Origin: Adineta ricciae
Taxonomy: Eukaryota > Rotifera > Eurotatoria > Adinetida > Adinetidae
Assembly: GCA_905250025.1 (NCBI GenBank)
Contig: CAJNOJ010000107.1
Coordinates: forward strand, 267,071-331,070
Direction: 5' to 3'
Length of the DNA: 64,000 bases
In this document: positions 35,399 to 46,574 of the stretch, one piece after another
Numbering within the stretch: position 1 is the first letter of the stretch
How the letters are laid out: each line of letters begins with the position of its first letter
The notes under the pieces: model-generated
Told to the model about the DNA's origin: nothing
The model's database searches: none
What the model saw: the letters and a program-made list of their open reading frames with translations, nothing else
Translations under genes and position numbers: made by a program

Positions 35399-35629
35399 AA
35401 CAGCCTTTTTATTGTATATAACAGTGCGTGTTCTTTTCTTTTTGTTTCAATAAGAATAAACAGCAAGAGAATTTCGTCATCTATTCATATAAATATCTGT
35501 GATTATGAATCGATTTTGGACAATTCACAAGTGAGTGGATGAAATTTATCACATCTCATCTACTTGACACTTGCAAGATTCGAATGAAGACAGGCTTATC
35601 AGTCATGGTATCACTATTGATCGTTCTAG

Positions 35630-36780
35630 ATGTGTGATATTTTGTTAATTGAAGCATTTTATGATGGTTCACATCGTTGTTTGATTGATCTTCTGCATCG
35701 AACGTTGTCACCTCGTTCCATTTTAGTGACATTGCCTGGTACAAAGTGGCCATGGCGTGCGCGATGTTCAGCATTGATTCTCGCGGATAAAATACCGCCG
35801 AATGAAACAGGTTCATTGAAGTATTTGTTTACTTCGTCGATTACCAATCTAAGTGAACTGCTTTCTCTCCGATCTGATCTTCGATTATTGAAAACGATTG
35901 TATATTTTCATGAGAACGAATTCGCTTATCCGAAACAGAATGAACAGCAAGAACAACGAGATTTTCAATATGGTTATAATCAAATATTAACAGCTCTGGT
36001 TGCTGACGTTTGTCTGTTCAATTCGTTTTATAATCTCAACACATTTCTCGAGAAACTTGGACCATTTCTAAATCGAATACCAGCGCCCAAAGCAAATATT
36101 CAGCACATTCGGCAAACAATCGAACACAAATCTCAAGTATTTCATTATCCATTAGACAAACCACTCATTCCGATTGAGGTAACACGACACAATTCATCTT
36201 TCATTTGAATAAAAAAAAGGAAACTTTCTAGAGAAATAACGATAAAACTGGTCCATTGTGTATCGTCTGGCCTCATCGTTGGGAACATGATAAAGATCCG
36301 GAAATGTTCTTCTCTGTGATTCTTGAACTTCATCAAACGTACGCCTTAGCGTTCACTTTAATCATTCTTGGTCAATCATACGGTGAACAACCTGTGATTT
36401 TCAATGAGATCCACTCGAAATTGCCGCCGGATTGTATTCGTCACTGGGGTTTTGCTCAATCGAAAGCTGATTATGAACAATTGTTGCTCGAAGGTGATGT
36501 GGTTGTGTCAACAGCTCAACATGAATTCTTCGGCGTCGCGATGTTGGAAGCCTGTCGAGCAGGATGCGTACCACTTGTCCCTGATCGGCTAGCCTATGTA
36601 GAACTTTATCCTAATGAACAGCATCGATATCGAACGCGAACGCAACTATTGAATAAATTAAAAGATTATTGTCAACATCCAGCGTATGTACGAAGTAAAG
36701 CACCGAAACAAGACACTTCTTGTTTTGAATGGGAAACAAATGAAAGTATTCGACAGAAGTATTTGCAGTTGTTTCAATAA
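35630..36780 (+). CDS. GTDC1: tRNA-queuosine alpha-mannosyltransferase (GTDC1)
   Basis: Two exons separated by a short intron (about 36179-36233). The N-terminal domain begins DILLIEAFYDGSHRCLIDLL and includes PGTKWPWRARCSALILADKIP, VYFHENEFAYP and YGYNQILTALVADVCLFNS, all diagnostic of the DUF3524 half of GTDC1. The C-terminal GT4-like domain has WPHRWEHDKDPEMFF, HWGFAQSKADYEQLLLEGDVVVSTAQHEFFGVAMLEACRAGC-type blocks, with the GT4 acidic pair in EFFGVAMLEA. GTDC1 was identified as QTMAN, which adds mannose to queuosine of tRNA-Asp using GDP-mannose. The ATG directly follows TTCTAG. The downstream neighbour is QTRT1. Confidence 0.92.
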
Positions 36781-36972
36781 AACAAGAATACGTATATTGA
36801 ATTGTTTTTCATACCATTAAATAAAAGCAAAACATGACTCAATATCGTTTGTCAATTGCAACATATTGTCGATGTATAGTGTCCTCTATTGATTAATTTC
36901 TTATTAGTAGACTCGTTTCATAATCGATATTTCATTTGAAAAATCGACTTTTAGGAAGTCTTTCGAAAGTAT

Positions 36973-39900
36973 ATGATTCGTGTTTTATCAAAAGCAAAAC
37001 CTATTTCGACAATGTCCACTAGTGCATTGAATTTTGAAGTTACTCATTCATGTAAGACGACCAAAGCTCGTGTTGGCCGTATAACATTTGGTCGAAATCA
37101 TACATCTCGTGGTCCGATTGAAACTCCTGTGTTCATGCCTGTTGGTACACAAGGAACATTGAAAGGTCTTACACCTGAACAATTACATGAACTCAATTGT
37201 CGAATCATTCTCGGAAACACGTATCACTTAGGACATAGACCGGTAAGGTGTAATGTAGTTTCATTCTTGACTTTGATGTCTTTTTTCTTTGTTCAAGGGT
37301 CCTGAATTGTTGAAAGATATGGGTGGACTTCATTCGTTTATGCATTGGGATGGAGGACTTTTAACAGTAAATTGTTTCACTTTGAGTTTTATTGCATTGA
37401 AAAAGCGTTGTTCTAGGATTCAGGCGGTTTTCAAATGGTATCTCTTGTTAAACTCTCCGAAGTAACAGAAGATGGTGTGAAATTTCAATCGCCACACGAT
37501 CAAAGTGAAATGTTATTGACACCGGAAAAATCCATTGAAATTCAAAATATTATCGGTAAGAAACACATGTCATGTCAAATAATAGCTAGACTAGAACAAG
37601 AAGTTTATTTAAATATAATCGTATGTAAAATTGTATCATTGATCTTTAAAACTTCGGTCATTTTTGTTTCATTGGCTTGTTCGACGAATGGATACACATC
37701 TTTGAGTTCATCACATTTGACTTGGACCTCCTGTTTTGATTCCTCTGTCCGATGATCCCAAAAATGGCCAGCACATTCAGTAGACCATTCGAATCGAAAA
37801 AATCGCTCTGGTTTTCTTGGTGACGGTAACCATAGTTGTCCAAGAGGTCTTAATATTAACGGAAAGACATGTTTCAATTTACTAACTGTGTCCGGATACT
37901 TGAGATTCCATAGATGCGTGTCATTTTGTGTATAGAAGAAAACGTCAACAAACGGAAAACTCCATTTATACCCTCCGGCACTTGGGCTACCCTTGAAAGA
38001 TAATTTGTAATACTGCTTTTCTTTTGTGCTTCCACCGACTAGAACGAAACTTAATAAAGTACTGTTCATTTCGTATAATGTGTTGGTAAACAATTGTCGG
38101 TGTTCTTCAGACATCATAATATCTATATCGTCATCCCATGGTATAATATCATGATGTCTGATCGAACCTAATAATGTTCCTTCGCTCATAAAATAGGTAA
38201 TCTTGAGTCGACGACACATTCGATCGATGATTATCAGTAAGTGCATGGCTAGATTGTGTTCACATGTTGTCAGTGCACGAGGAAGAGTAGTTGACGATTT
38301 CCAACTCGAGTAACGATGAGGAAAACGGAAAATTCGCGGCGTCTGAAATGTTGGTGAAAAGATTATTGGAGATTTGGGTAAATACTGTTCTTGATCAATG
38401 TAATCTGCCATATTTAAACATAGAATAGCTACATCGTCAGTAGACAAACTTCGATCTTCGATATTCAAGGATCGATTTGAGAATATGACCGGTCTTCTTG
38501 GTGGTTTCACCGGTTCGGGAGGCAAGACTTTCACTGTTTGGATAATTAATGATACACTGACTAAGATAGAAATGAAGAAAATCGGCATAATTGCACGTCG
38601 TGTTAACAACCAGAAAAACATTTTTTGTGTGTATCATTACAGTAATCGTTCTACGCGCCACAGATGTTCCATTCAGATATATGTTTTTGTAGAATAAAGA
38701 AATAATAGAAAACGATTAAAGAAAAACACTTGACTTTGAATACGCAAAAAAACCGTTCTTGTGAATGATCCCCAATGAATACAGTTAATCTCTAGCGTGA
38801 GGATGTTCGAACAGATAAATGGAACTGTTGAAACTCATCCATTGTTGAATAAGGTCAAAAATTTCTTTGAATGTAAGACTCATAAATGAGGAGTATATTT
38901 GTCGCTACGAAATGCAATCGAGTATAAATACATGTTTCTAGAGATAATCAAGTTTATCTTCAGTAAGAGTTCTCACTCTATGCATTCACTCTCTTTTTAT
39001 CGGTACGAAAACCTGTTCGCTATAAGTTAACATGATACAAATTATTTTCAGGTGCTGATATCATCATGCAGCTAGACGACGTGGTATCAAGTACGATAAG
39101 TGGACCAAGAGTCGAAGAAGCAATGTGGAGGTTTGATTTGATACGATAATAGTTTAGAGCAAAATTTCATTGGGATCATCTAGATCATTGAGATGGCTTG
39201 ATCGATGCATAGCCGCACATTCTCGTCCAAGTGAACAAAGTCTCTTCCCGATTGTACAAGGTGGTCTAGACGAAAAACTACGAGAACAAAGTGTTAAAGG
39301 TAGAAATTTTTTTGTTGAATTTCCAATCGAATTCAGTTGGGTTTTAGAAATTATCAAGCGAGATTGTCCGGGCTATGCCATCGGTGGTTTAAGTGGTGGA
39401 GAAGATAAAGATCATTTTTGGCGCATGGTAACACTTTCCACAGAGTATTTGCCAAATAATAAACCGAGATATCTCATGGGTGTTGGGTAAGACAATGAGG
39501 ACTTTTAGCGAACGATTTCTTTCGATGAGTATTATTAGATTTGCTATCGATCTCGTTATTTGTTCAGCACTTGGCTGTGATATGTTTGATTGTGTATTTC
39601 CCACTCGAACAGCTGTATGTCAAATACAAATGTTCTTTTGGAAGAAAAATATCTGAACTATTTGCTTGTTTTCTTAAGCGTTTCGGATGTGCATTGGTTG
39701 ACAGTGGACAATTGAATTTAAACAAACAAATCTACGAAAAAGATCACCGGGTGATCGATGAGAAATGTATCTGTCCTGTTTGTAAATCTGGTTACACAAG
39801 GTCATATTTGAATACGATCGTAACAAAAGAGACGACTGCTTGTCATTTATTAACCATTCATAATGTCGCCTATCAGGTATAATAATAAGAATACGAAAAA

Positions 39901-40079
39901 GAAAAATCGGAGGAAAAAATTGATTTGTTTAGATGAGATTGATGTCTCGTATTCGTCAAGCAATCATCGAAGAACGTTTTCCCGAATTTATCAAAGAATT
40001 CGTTGCAATCTATTTCCAAGACAAAGATATACCTGTCTGGATAACGAATTCTCTTAAATCAGTTAATATTGAATTATAA
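36973..40079 (+). CDS. QTRT1: Queuine tRNA-ribosyltransferase catalytic subunit
   Basis: Eight or so exons join in phase. Motifs in order: [26 protein letters not shown]; the first catalytic Asp in [64 protein letters not shown]; the nucleophilic Asp in [14 protein letters not shown]; and the zinc site CICPVC...HN. The last exon ends [19 protein letters not shown]. It exchanges guanine-34 for queuine in tRNAs with GUN anticodons (Asp, Asn, His, Tyr), working with QTRT2. Either M1 or M14 could start; the longer form has a mitochondrial-like basic leader. Intron 37556-39051 (1,496 nt) is the only long one and encloses a LicD gene on the other strand. Confidence 0.95.
37605..38621 (-). CDS. LicD/FKRP-like type II membrane protein nested in the QTRT1 intron
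   Basis: A 338-residue single-exon protein. Residues 1-11 are cytosolic; 12-32 are a signal anchor ([21 protein letters not shown]), followed by a Pro-rich stem, so the catalytic part is luminal. The LicD-type nucleotidyltransferase core is present: [26 protein letters not shown], with the DDDID metal-binding cluster, then [12 protein letters not shown]. The family includes bacterial LicD phosphocholine transferases and animal fukutin/FKRP ribitol-phosphate transferases. Donor and acceptor cannot be inferred. Absence of introns and location entirely inside an intron of QTRT1, antisense, suggest insertion by retroposition or capture of an intronless gene. No start alternative is better. Confidence 0.8.
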   Translation of the reverse strand: MFFWLLTRRAIMPIFFISILVSVSLIIQTVKVLPPEPVKPPRRPVIFSNRSLNIEDRSLSTDDVAILCLNMADYIDQEQYLPKSPIIFSPTFQTPRIFRFPHRYSSWKSSTTLPRALTTCEHNLAMHLLIIIDRMCRRLKITYFMSEGTLLGSIRHHDIIPWDDDIDIMMSEEHRQLFTNTLYEMNSTLLSFVLVGGSTKEKQYYKLSFKGSPSAGGYKWSFPFVDVFFYTQNDTHLWNLKYPDTVSKLKHVFPLILRPLGQLWLPSPRKPERFFRFEWSTECAGHFWDHRTEESKQEVQVKCDELKDVYPFVEQANETKMTEVLKINDTILHTIIFK

Positions 40080-40501
40080 AAACCAACTAATTGTTGTTGT
40101 TTTTTCCGTTTCTATTTGTTATTCTCATTTCGAGAAACTATTTTTGACAATAAAAGTTACAGTACTTTTCCATCGAAAGGTAAATCATCAATCTGATTAT
40201 TGTAGTTCCTTCCGTATATATCATAAATAGTTGGAAGTCACGTCAACAAGCAATTACTTGCTTACCTAGGCAAGCAAATCATAAAGGGTAGAAATACGTT
40301 TTTTTCCCCCTTTATCTGTATGACTATTTATTTGATTGCTTTGCAATAAGCGTGATATCAAAGAAAACAGACATAAAATATGCAATCAAAATGACTCATT
40401 GATTTTCGACTTCTTCCGTTTGATGATGTACAACATTTACCTTGCATAATTTATTTGCTCCTCATCGGTACTCGATTATGTAGAGAAGAAAACCATTACT
40501 T
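40080..40501. other. Intergenic region
   Basis: The stretch between QTRT1 and the kinase gene. It contains cttgcttacctaggcaag-like short inverted sequence near 40258-40276 (self-complementary, possible hairpin). No gene is supported. Confidence 0.4.
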
Positions 40502-42056
40502 ATGGGCGCAAAGTCATCCAAAAACCACCGAACACCGTTCCTTCAAAGCCATCATTATCATCAACATTTTTACCCACCGGTTAGCCAGCCTCATGTAGCA
40601 TGGGACCATGGCATTGCTCAAGCGACTGATAATGCTCTTCGTTTTGCTAAGTTCAACAATTTACCGACACCTTCATCCGACGATGTTTTCTTTGAACAGC
40701 CTCCACCGTTCGTACCACCAAAGCACAATCATTCGAGCAGAAGAAAACATCACCATTCGTCATCGTCACATCACAAACAACTGGGCATCCGAAAAAGTCA
40801 ATCGACTGGAAATTTAGCTAGTCCAACTTCTCCGATCACGCCCAATCAATTCTTCAATGATCAATCCAAACGAAGACATCGAAATAAATCTTCGTCATCT
40901 CAAACATCTGCACATTCATCACAAATCTCAAACATCTCGAAATCGACGTCGAAAACCAGCTGCTTGGATCATACACCTACGCCTACTTCCAGACAAAAAC
41001 GAACAAAGACTTCTTACGATCCACCGATGACCTTCATCAATGCAAGCGACATCAAAGTATTGCTCGTTGTTCGGTATAGTCGATTCACTTCTCATTTCTT
41101 TGTGTAGACCATTCGCGAAATCGGCCGAGGTAATTTCGGTACAGTTTACTATGCTCTATACAAAAACTCTCAAGATGTCGCAGTCAAAACTCTCAATTCT
41201 ACCGACGGAGCTTTTACAACAGGTGCAATGGGCCCAAATGAGGAAAGTATGAAAGAATTACTTCAGGAAGCGAAAATGATGATGCATTTAAAACACGCAA
41301 ACGTTCTACATATCGTTGGTGTGACATTCTTTGGTGATCAGCAACAACTGAGTCTAGTAACAGACTTCATGAAAAACGGTTCGTTATTGGATTATTTAAA
41401 GAAACATCGAGAACTGTTTTTGAAATGGGCTGCACCTACAGTTATGAAGAAATTGAATAATTTCAGTCAACAGATTTATGCAGCAATGTCCTATCTAGAA
41501 GATCGAGAAATCGTTCATCGAGATTTAGCAGCGAGAAACTGTTTGATTGGTGAAAATGATACATTAAAAGTGGGAGATTTTGGTTTGACCAGGTGAGTTC
41601 ATGCACAGATTGAAATTGTAGAAAATGAATGTAAAAATTCTAGATTGACTGATTTTGGTTTGTACCAAGCAACCAATACAGTTTGTGCACCGAGATGGAC
41701 GGCGCCGGAAGCTTTGTTTTCATCAAAATATTCTTCACGTTCAGATGTATGGAGCTATGTAAGACGATTTTGCTTAAATTCAATCGTATTGATCGACTTC
41801 TTCGTTCTCATAGGGCATAACTCTTTGGGAAGTCTATAGTCTAGGCGACCGGCCGTATGGTAACGTTCATAATTCAGTTATTTACGACATTGTGAAAAAC
41901 TCTTCGAACAGTATACCTCGTTATTTACCTAAACCTCGTCGATTTTGTTCTGACGAAGCCTACACGCATATCATTCTTCTTTGTTTAACACACAATGTGA
42001 CAATGCGACCACGTTTTCGTGATTTGCAGCAGCGTATAGCAACTATCCTTGTTTAA
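40502..42056 (+). CDS. Non-receptor tyrosine kinase with Src-like myristoylation start, no SH2/SH3
   Basis: Four exons in phase (introns about 41060-41108, 41594-41642, 41759-41814). It opens MGAKSSK, a textbook N-myristoylation signal of the Src group. Residues 8-185 are low-complexity, rich in His, Ser, Pro and Lys. The kinase domain follows: glycine loop GRGNFGTVY, VAIK-like VAVKTL, catalytic HRDLAARN (tyrosine-kinase type), DFGL, the activation-segment RWTAPEAL in place of [27 protein letters not shown], and MRPRFRDL near the end. Neither SH3 nor SH2 is recognisable between myristoyl site and kinase. Family cannot be named; Src, Fes or an invertebrate-specific group are options. Confidence 0.8.
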
Positions 42057-42403
42057 AAGAAACTTAGCCAAGAAAAACACATCAATTTCATAATATGATT
42101 GTTGAAGTAGTATATAGTCTATGTTCGATGATTTTGAATAATTACTCTCAAGAAAAAATGAGACGAAATAAAACACGAGTGAAGTTATAATCTTACTCTT
42201 TTCATTTCGAATCAATGCTTTACGAGAAAGATACGCTTGGTCGAACTTAATGAATATTATTGTGAAAATGTGATTGCTGGTCTAAGCGAGAAAATATGTT
42301 TATTTTGTCAATATAAAAATGTCATTTGAAAAGAGAACGGGTGAAGTTAGTATAAATCATTGATTGAGTTGAAATTGAAATAACAACGATAGATTGTCTT
42401 TCG

Positions 42404-43029
42404 ATGGAAAACGAACGAGAAAAAATTGTTGCCAGTTGGGTTATGTACAACCAACGTGGCCAAATGGAACCACCATCAAATAGAGCATTCGAAATTTACA
42501 GTAAATTGCTCTTTCGTATAGCAGGTGCTGATGGAGTATTGGCACCGACTGAACGAGAATGGATTATCGGTCAACGCGCAGCATTGGGTATGTAAAACTA
42601 AGACAATATGTCTAGAACGAATATCGGATGTACTATTATCTGGTTATTTTCCATCTTTTAGGTGCTCCGGATGAGTTGATTGACATGCTGAAGACTTACG
42701 AACCGTCAGATGACGATTGGAAAAGTCTTTTAGAACTTCAACGCTCGTTCATCGAATCAGCGAAGTATCCACTTATCTACGATGCGTTTCAAGCTGCTGC
42801 TGCCGATTCGGAATTGCACGCGGACGAGAGACGAGCAATCTCAGAACTTGGCCATGAACTGGGCGTTGATGAAGCCACCATTGAAAAGATTGCTCAGTTG
42901 TGTGAAGAAGAACGTGAAATCAAAAAACGGCGAATAGCTTTACTGTATCCACCTATTGTTAATGTAATTGAGAAGAAACTAGAACAGCAAACTTCGCTTT
43001 CTGACTACGATGAAGAATATTCGTTTTGA
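42404..43029 (+). CDS. TerB-like domain protein
   Basis: Two exons (42404-42591; about 42661-43029) encode about 185 residues. Two similar helical units appear: IYSKLLFRIAGADGVLAPTEREWIIGQ and IYDAFQAAAADSELHADERRAISEL. The ADG(V/E)L..xER pattern, acidic residues on a metal-binding-like loop, matches the TerB/DjlA N-terminal fold of tellurite-resistance type proteins. Such proteins are common in bacteria and scattered in invertebrates and protists, so a bacterial origin is possible but not shown. A charged tail ends SLSDYDEEYSF. The animal role is unknown. Confidence 0.6.
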
Positions 43030-43337
43030 GCGCGTCCATGTCTGAATCGATTTTATTTTCAAATAGCTGAGCTTTCCAATTGCTGCACAAATTACAAAAA
43101 AACGAACGAACGAACAGACGTTTTGTACGTACAGCAAATTTTTAACAATAAAATAGTTGGAAACAAACAAAATCTCTATCTTAACCTATAGAGCGTGAAA
43201 ATAAGCATGTTGAGATAGAATGTATTCGAATGAGTATAGTTTTTATTCAATACAAAGATAAAGTAATAAGAAGAATAAGTTGAGAGCTATCCGTTGTGAA
43301 CATCATTGACAATTTCAAACTGTAAATGTTCTATCGG

Positions 43338-43821
43338 TCAAAGTCGTGAGAAAGAAGTCATTCGAATAAACATCATTGAAAGTAGAGATGTTGACAAAGA
43401 CAAAATATGACTTCCGTTACAAAAATTATATTGACAACAATAAACGCGTACGTTCGCCGACGATTCGGATATACAGCTCCGGGTAAAACCCTTACTCACA
43501 AGGAGACGATTTGATCCAGCCACAGTCACTACCGTTTTCTATAGAACGTAAAAATCAATTTTTTTAATTCTAATAAAGAAGTATGGCGATACCATGCATT
43601 GACCAACATCTGGTGGTGTTATTGTAACCTGTGTAGGAACGTAAAAGAATGGTTCCGGACAATCACTACATGAGTAACATTGTAAATTTCGATCACCATA
43701 AGATACCAATGATTGACAATTCACTCCTGTGCAGATAGATACAAAAAGACGTCCATCAGGTCAATTCAGTCGAAATATTCCAACCTGTGATTAGCGAAGC
43801 TACAAACAACACAATAAGCAT
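43338..43821 (-). CDS. Ly6/uPAR-type three-finger protein, probably GPI-anchored
   Basis: Three exons: the signal exon (MLIVLFVASLIT, from 43821), about 43741 down to 43592, and about 43540 down to 43338. The product has the three-finger arrangement: LQCYSCSDC at the start, single Cys in GQCM and RSCI, and the C-terminal CCQYNFCNGS. The final CC-x4-CN is the hallmark of the LU domain. A hydrophobic C-terminus (SLSTSLLSMMFIRM) may be the GPI-addition signal. Family members act at the cell surface on receptors or channels. The count of Cys (11 after the leader's end) fits five disulfides plus one. Functional target unknown. Confidence 0.65.
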
Positions 43822-44177
43822 TGTGATGAAGAACACTTAAACTAATATGTATCAATTCACTCATGTATTATATTATATCTAGAAGTAATTATTGTATTTT
43901 CTTCGTTAAATATTTGTTTATCGGGACAAAAAATCATTATATTTCTTTACTTTTCATCGAGATAGTTTTCGTCTTTTTATTTTCGAATGAAATGTTCTGT
44001 CGGTATTGTAGGAACGTGAAAGAAAAACTTCTACTTTGCGTATTTATCTTCTTTTCTTTTTCCAAGATAAAGATAAGCAAAATGAAATGTCATCGTTTTA
44101 CGGACTTCTGTTCTACTTTCATTATCTCATCATCATGACATATAGAAACTCTTCCATTCGATTTGACGATAGTCGAA

Positions 44178-45159
44178 ATGAAGTCTATTTCTATTCTTCT
44201 TATTCTGTTATGTTTTCTAATTGATCAATATCAGACAACAAACTTATGTCCATCAGCCGAATTTCGTTGTATGGACGAAAATCGAATAAATTGTAACAGT
44301 TCACAGCTTGCTCCAAGTGATTTTCAGTGTTGTAATGGTTTACGATGTGTTCCAGCATTTATTTCCAAAACAGATACACAAGATGCATACAATACAACAA
44401 TGTGTGTTTCGTCCTCATCGAAACGGCATCGAACAAGAGTACATGTTCCACCCGCAAAAACACCGCCTATTATGGCAACGTCCTGGTCAGCGGCAACAAC
44501 ATATTATAATATGTCCAATGGTGATACCGGTTGGGGCTATTTTTGGTACGATGCAACTCACCAAGCTATTCGTACGGATTTCTATCCAACGTGTCCATTT
44601 TTACAAATGTACGAAGCTGGTGTCGATGCGAACTATGTACCATGTAGTGTGCTTTTTTATGAAGGGCAGAATTATTATGTTTATCCGACGACAAAAATTT
44701 GTTGTAATTATTCATTTCCAGCTTGGCAACCGACTTGGATGTGTCAAAGTAATGCAACATATAATGGATCAGTTCTAATCGACGGACAAATGGCAGACTT
44801 TTGGACAATTGAATGGGTATGTTCGATGATTTCGATTTTATTAGATAGATGTTTTGTTTTTTTTCTAGTTTTCGAATTTCACCGGCGAAGGATCAGTACG
44901 AAATATTCGTAATATGTATACTCGAGCTGATTCCAATGTTCCCATCCGTTTTCGCGAAGATCTCGATACAGGCTATCTAGATTTTCACGATTACGTCGAA
45001 GGTCCAATTGATCAAAGCATTTTCACATCGATCATCAACGCTTATCAACCGTGCCATTACGGTCATGGTCACGATGGAAATACCGACAAGACATGCACTC
45101 GATATAACTCTCAAACACTACGCCGTTCATGGCCGTGTGATAATCCGACGTGTTCGTAG
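44178..45159 (+). CDS. Secreted Cys-rich protein, possibly ependymin-related
   Basis: Two exons (44178-44815 and about 44868-45159) encode about 310 residues. A signal peptide (ISILLILLCFLIDQ) is followed by a small Cys-rich module (CPSAEFRCMDENRINCNSS...CCNGLRCV). A larger domain follows with WSAATTYYN, YFWYDATHQAIRTDFYP, CSVLFYEGQNYYVYPTTKICC, FWTIEWFSNFTGEG and VPIRFREDL. The strand-rich pattern with CC and Trp, and several N-glycosylation sites, recalls ependymin-related or lipid-binding extracellular proteins. This is a resemblance only. Several in-frame Asn-x-Thr/Ser are present. It may belong to a lineage-specific family. Confidence 0.6.
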
Positions 45160-45317
45160 GAGAATAAATGTTCTTTAATCGAATAAAGCATTCTATACAT
45201 ACATAACAATCCAATATATCACAACAATGAGAAGTTAGTCACCGTATAGATGCAAAGGAGATGATTATGGTGTTAGTGGATAGAATACCAGCGCACTTTC
45301 ATGACAATTATTAGGAG

Positions 45318-46559
45318 CTAGATATTCTTTGGCACAATACGGTTGGAGTGATACGTTGTATGTCGTGTGTTTTGTTGAGTTCCTCGTATCCAGTGGCGAG
45401 GAAGTAGAACAAAAATTAGTTCCCGGCGAAAACTCGGTGCCGTCAAAGTATATACCAAAAATGACCACTGAAAAAGAAGAGTTAAATAGATAGATTTAGT
45501 AATCTTCTTACTCCGTTGTAGCAGTAGTAAAAGAAACTTGCCAAAAGTGTATTGAGAAACGACTCTACAGATATTCGAAGTTGTGATTTGTTCGCTGTTG
45601 GCACGTTTTCAGTTAATGCTGCATACAAAACGTAAGACACATACGGTAGATTTGTTAAGAAATAAAGAAAAACTTGAGCAACAAGCATTCCAGTCAGTTG
45701 CATATCTTTGCCGGCGATAGTTATCTAACAAAACAAGAAAATCCTGAGTGATCACACCCCCTAATTCGTTGGACTTTCTCTCTCCCTTGGAGAAACTCAG
45801 GCCAATAAAAAGTTGCAGAGTCTGTCTCGCTTAACATCAAGTTGTTTCTCACTAAGAATAGTATGAGCGTACACAGCTCATTGAACGCCTTCTACTTACT
45901 TTCTCGCGTCCCACTCGTTTGGCATTTTGTTTCAAACGCTTTATGGTCAACCAACTCAGTATACTCATTGAGAGAACTGGGATTACGAATGTAAATAACC
46001 AAAAACTCGTCGTTTCATATATACGGGCACCTAGTGTCGTCGCCATACACGGAAGAAGTCCCTTTGTAGGTGCATATGTAATTAGCACATATACCGCAAG
46101 ACACCCACTTATAAACGTTACCAACACGACTACTTTCTTTGCAACTCTTGCCCGGCATAGTTGTCGATGACGAACTGATGCCGAACAAAGAAAGAAGCGG
46201 TCTAAACATGCAAGAATTATGAATGCGCGACTTGCGAATTGAGCGAAATTGATCATGTAGAAACGAAATTTACAATAGAAAACATTGTACGACGCTGGAT
46301 TATTGTTCGTCATGAAAGCCAGCATACTCGCCAAGACACCCCAACATAAACAAAATATATTCGCCCATGAACTCGCATGAAAATAGATAGCACATGAGTT
46401 TTGTCTCATTGATGGTCGGAGAAAAATGAGAATATTTAGAATACCACCAATCATTCCAACCGTAAAGAGTGTGGATTGTCCATAGCGTTGAATACCAGCG
46501 CGAGCAGTATTTAAATTAAGTACAAGTGAGTCAGTTGTGGTCGTTGATATGTTACTCAT
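45318..46559 (-). CDS. Seven-transmembrane receptor, rhodopsin-like
   Basis: Three exons. Exon 1 starts at the ATG of MSNISTTTTDSL (N-glycosylation sites) and ends at 45900 with ...VGREK. Exon 2 encodes ITIAGKDMQLTGMLVAQVFLYFLTNLPYVSY through YNG. Exon 3 encodes WSFLVYTLTAPSFRRELIFVLLPRHW and stops at 45318. Segments match the class A pattern: TM1 GMIGGILNILIF with the GN-type Asn, TM3 ending ACLDRFFLC (DRF for DRY), and a NPxxY region replaced by the WSFLVYTLT variant typical of expanded divergent rotifer receptors. Extracellular Cys in YCKF and LPCMA can form the TM3-ECL2 bridge. Ligand unknown. Confidence 0.78.
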
Positions 46560-46574
46560 GTTATCTACATACAA

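Noticed and set aside
40258-40276. Short palindrome cttgcttacctaggcaag as a possible regulatory RNA
   Set aside because: A single imperfect inverted sequence with no promoter or conserved structure is too weak to call.
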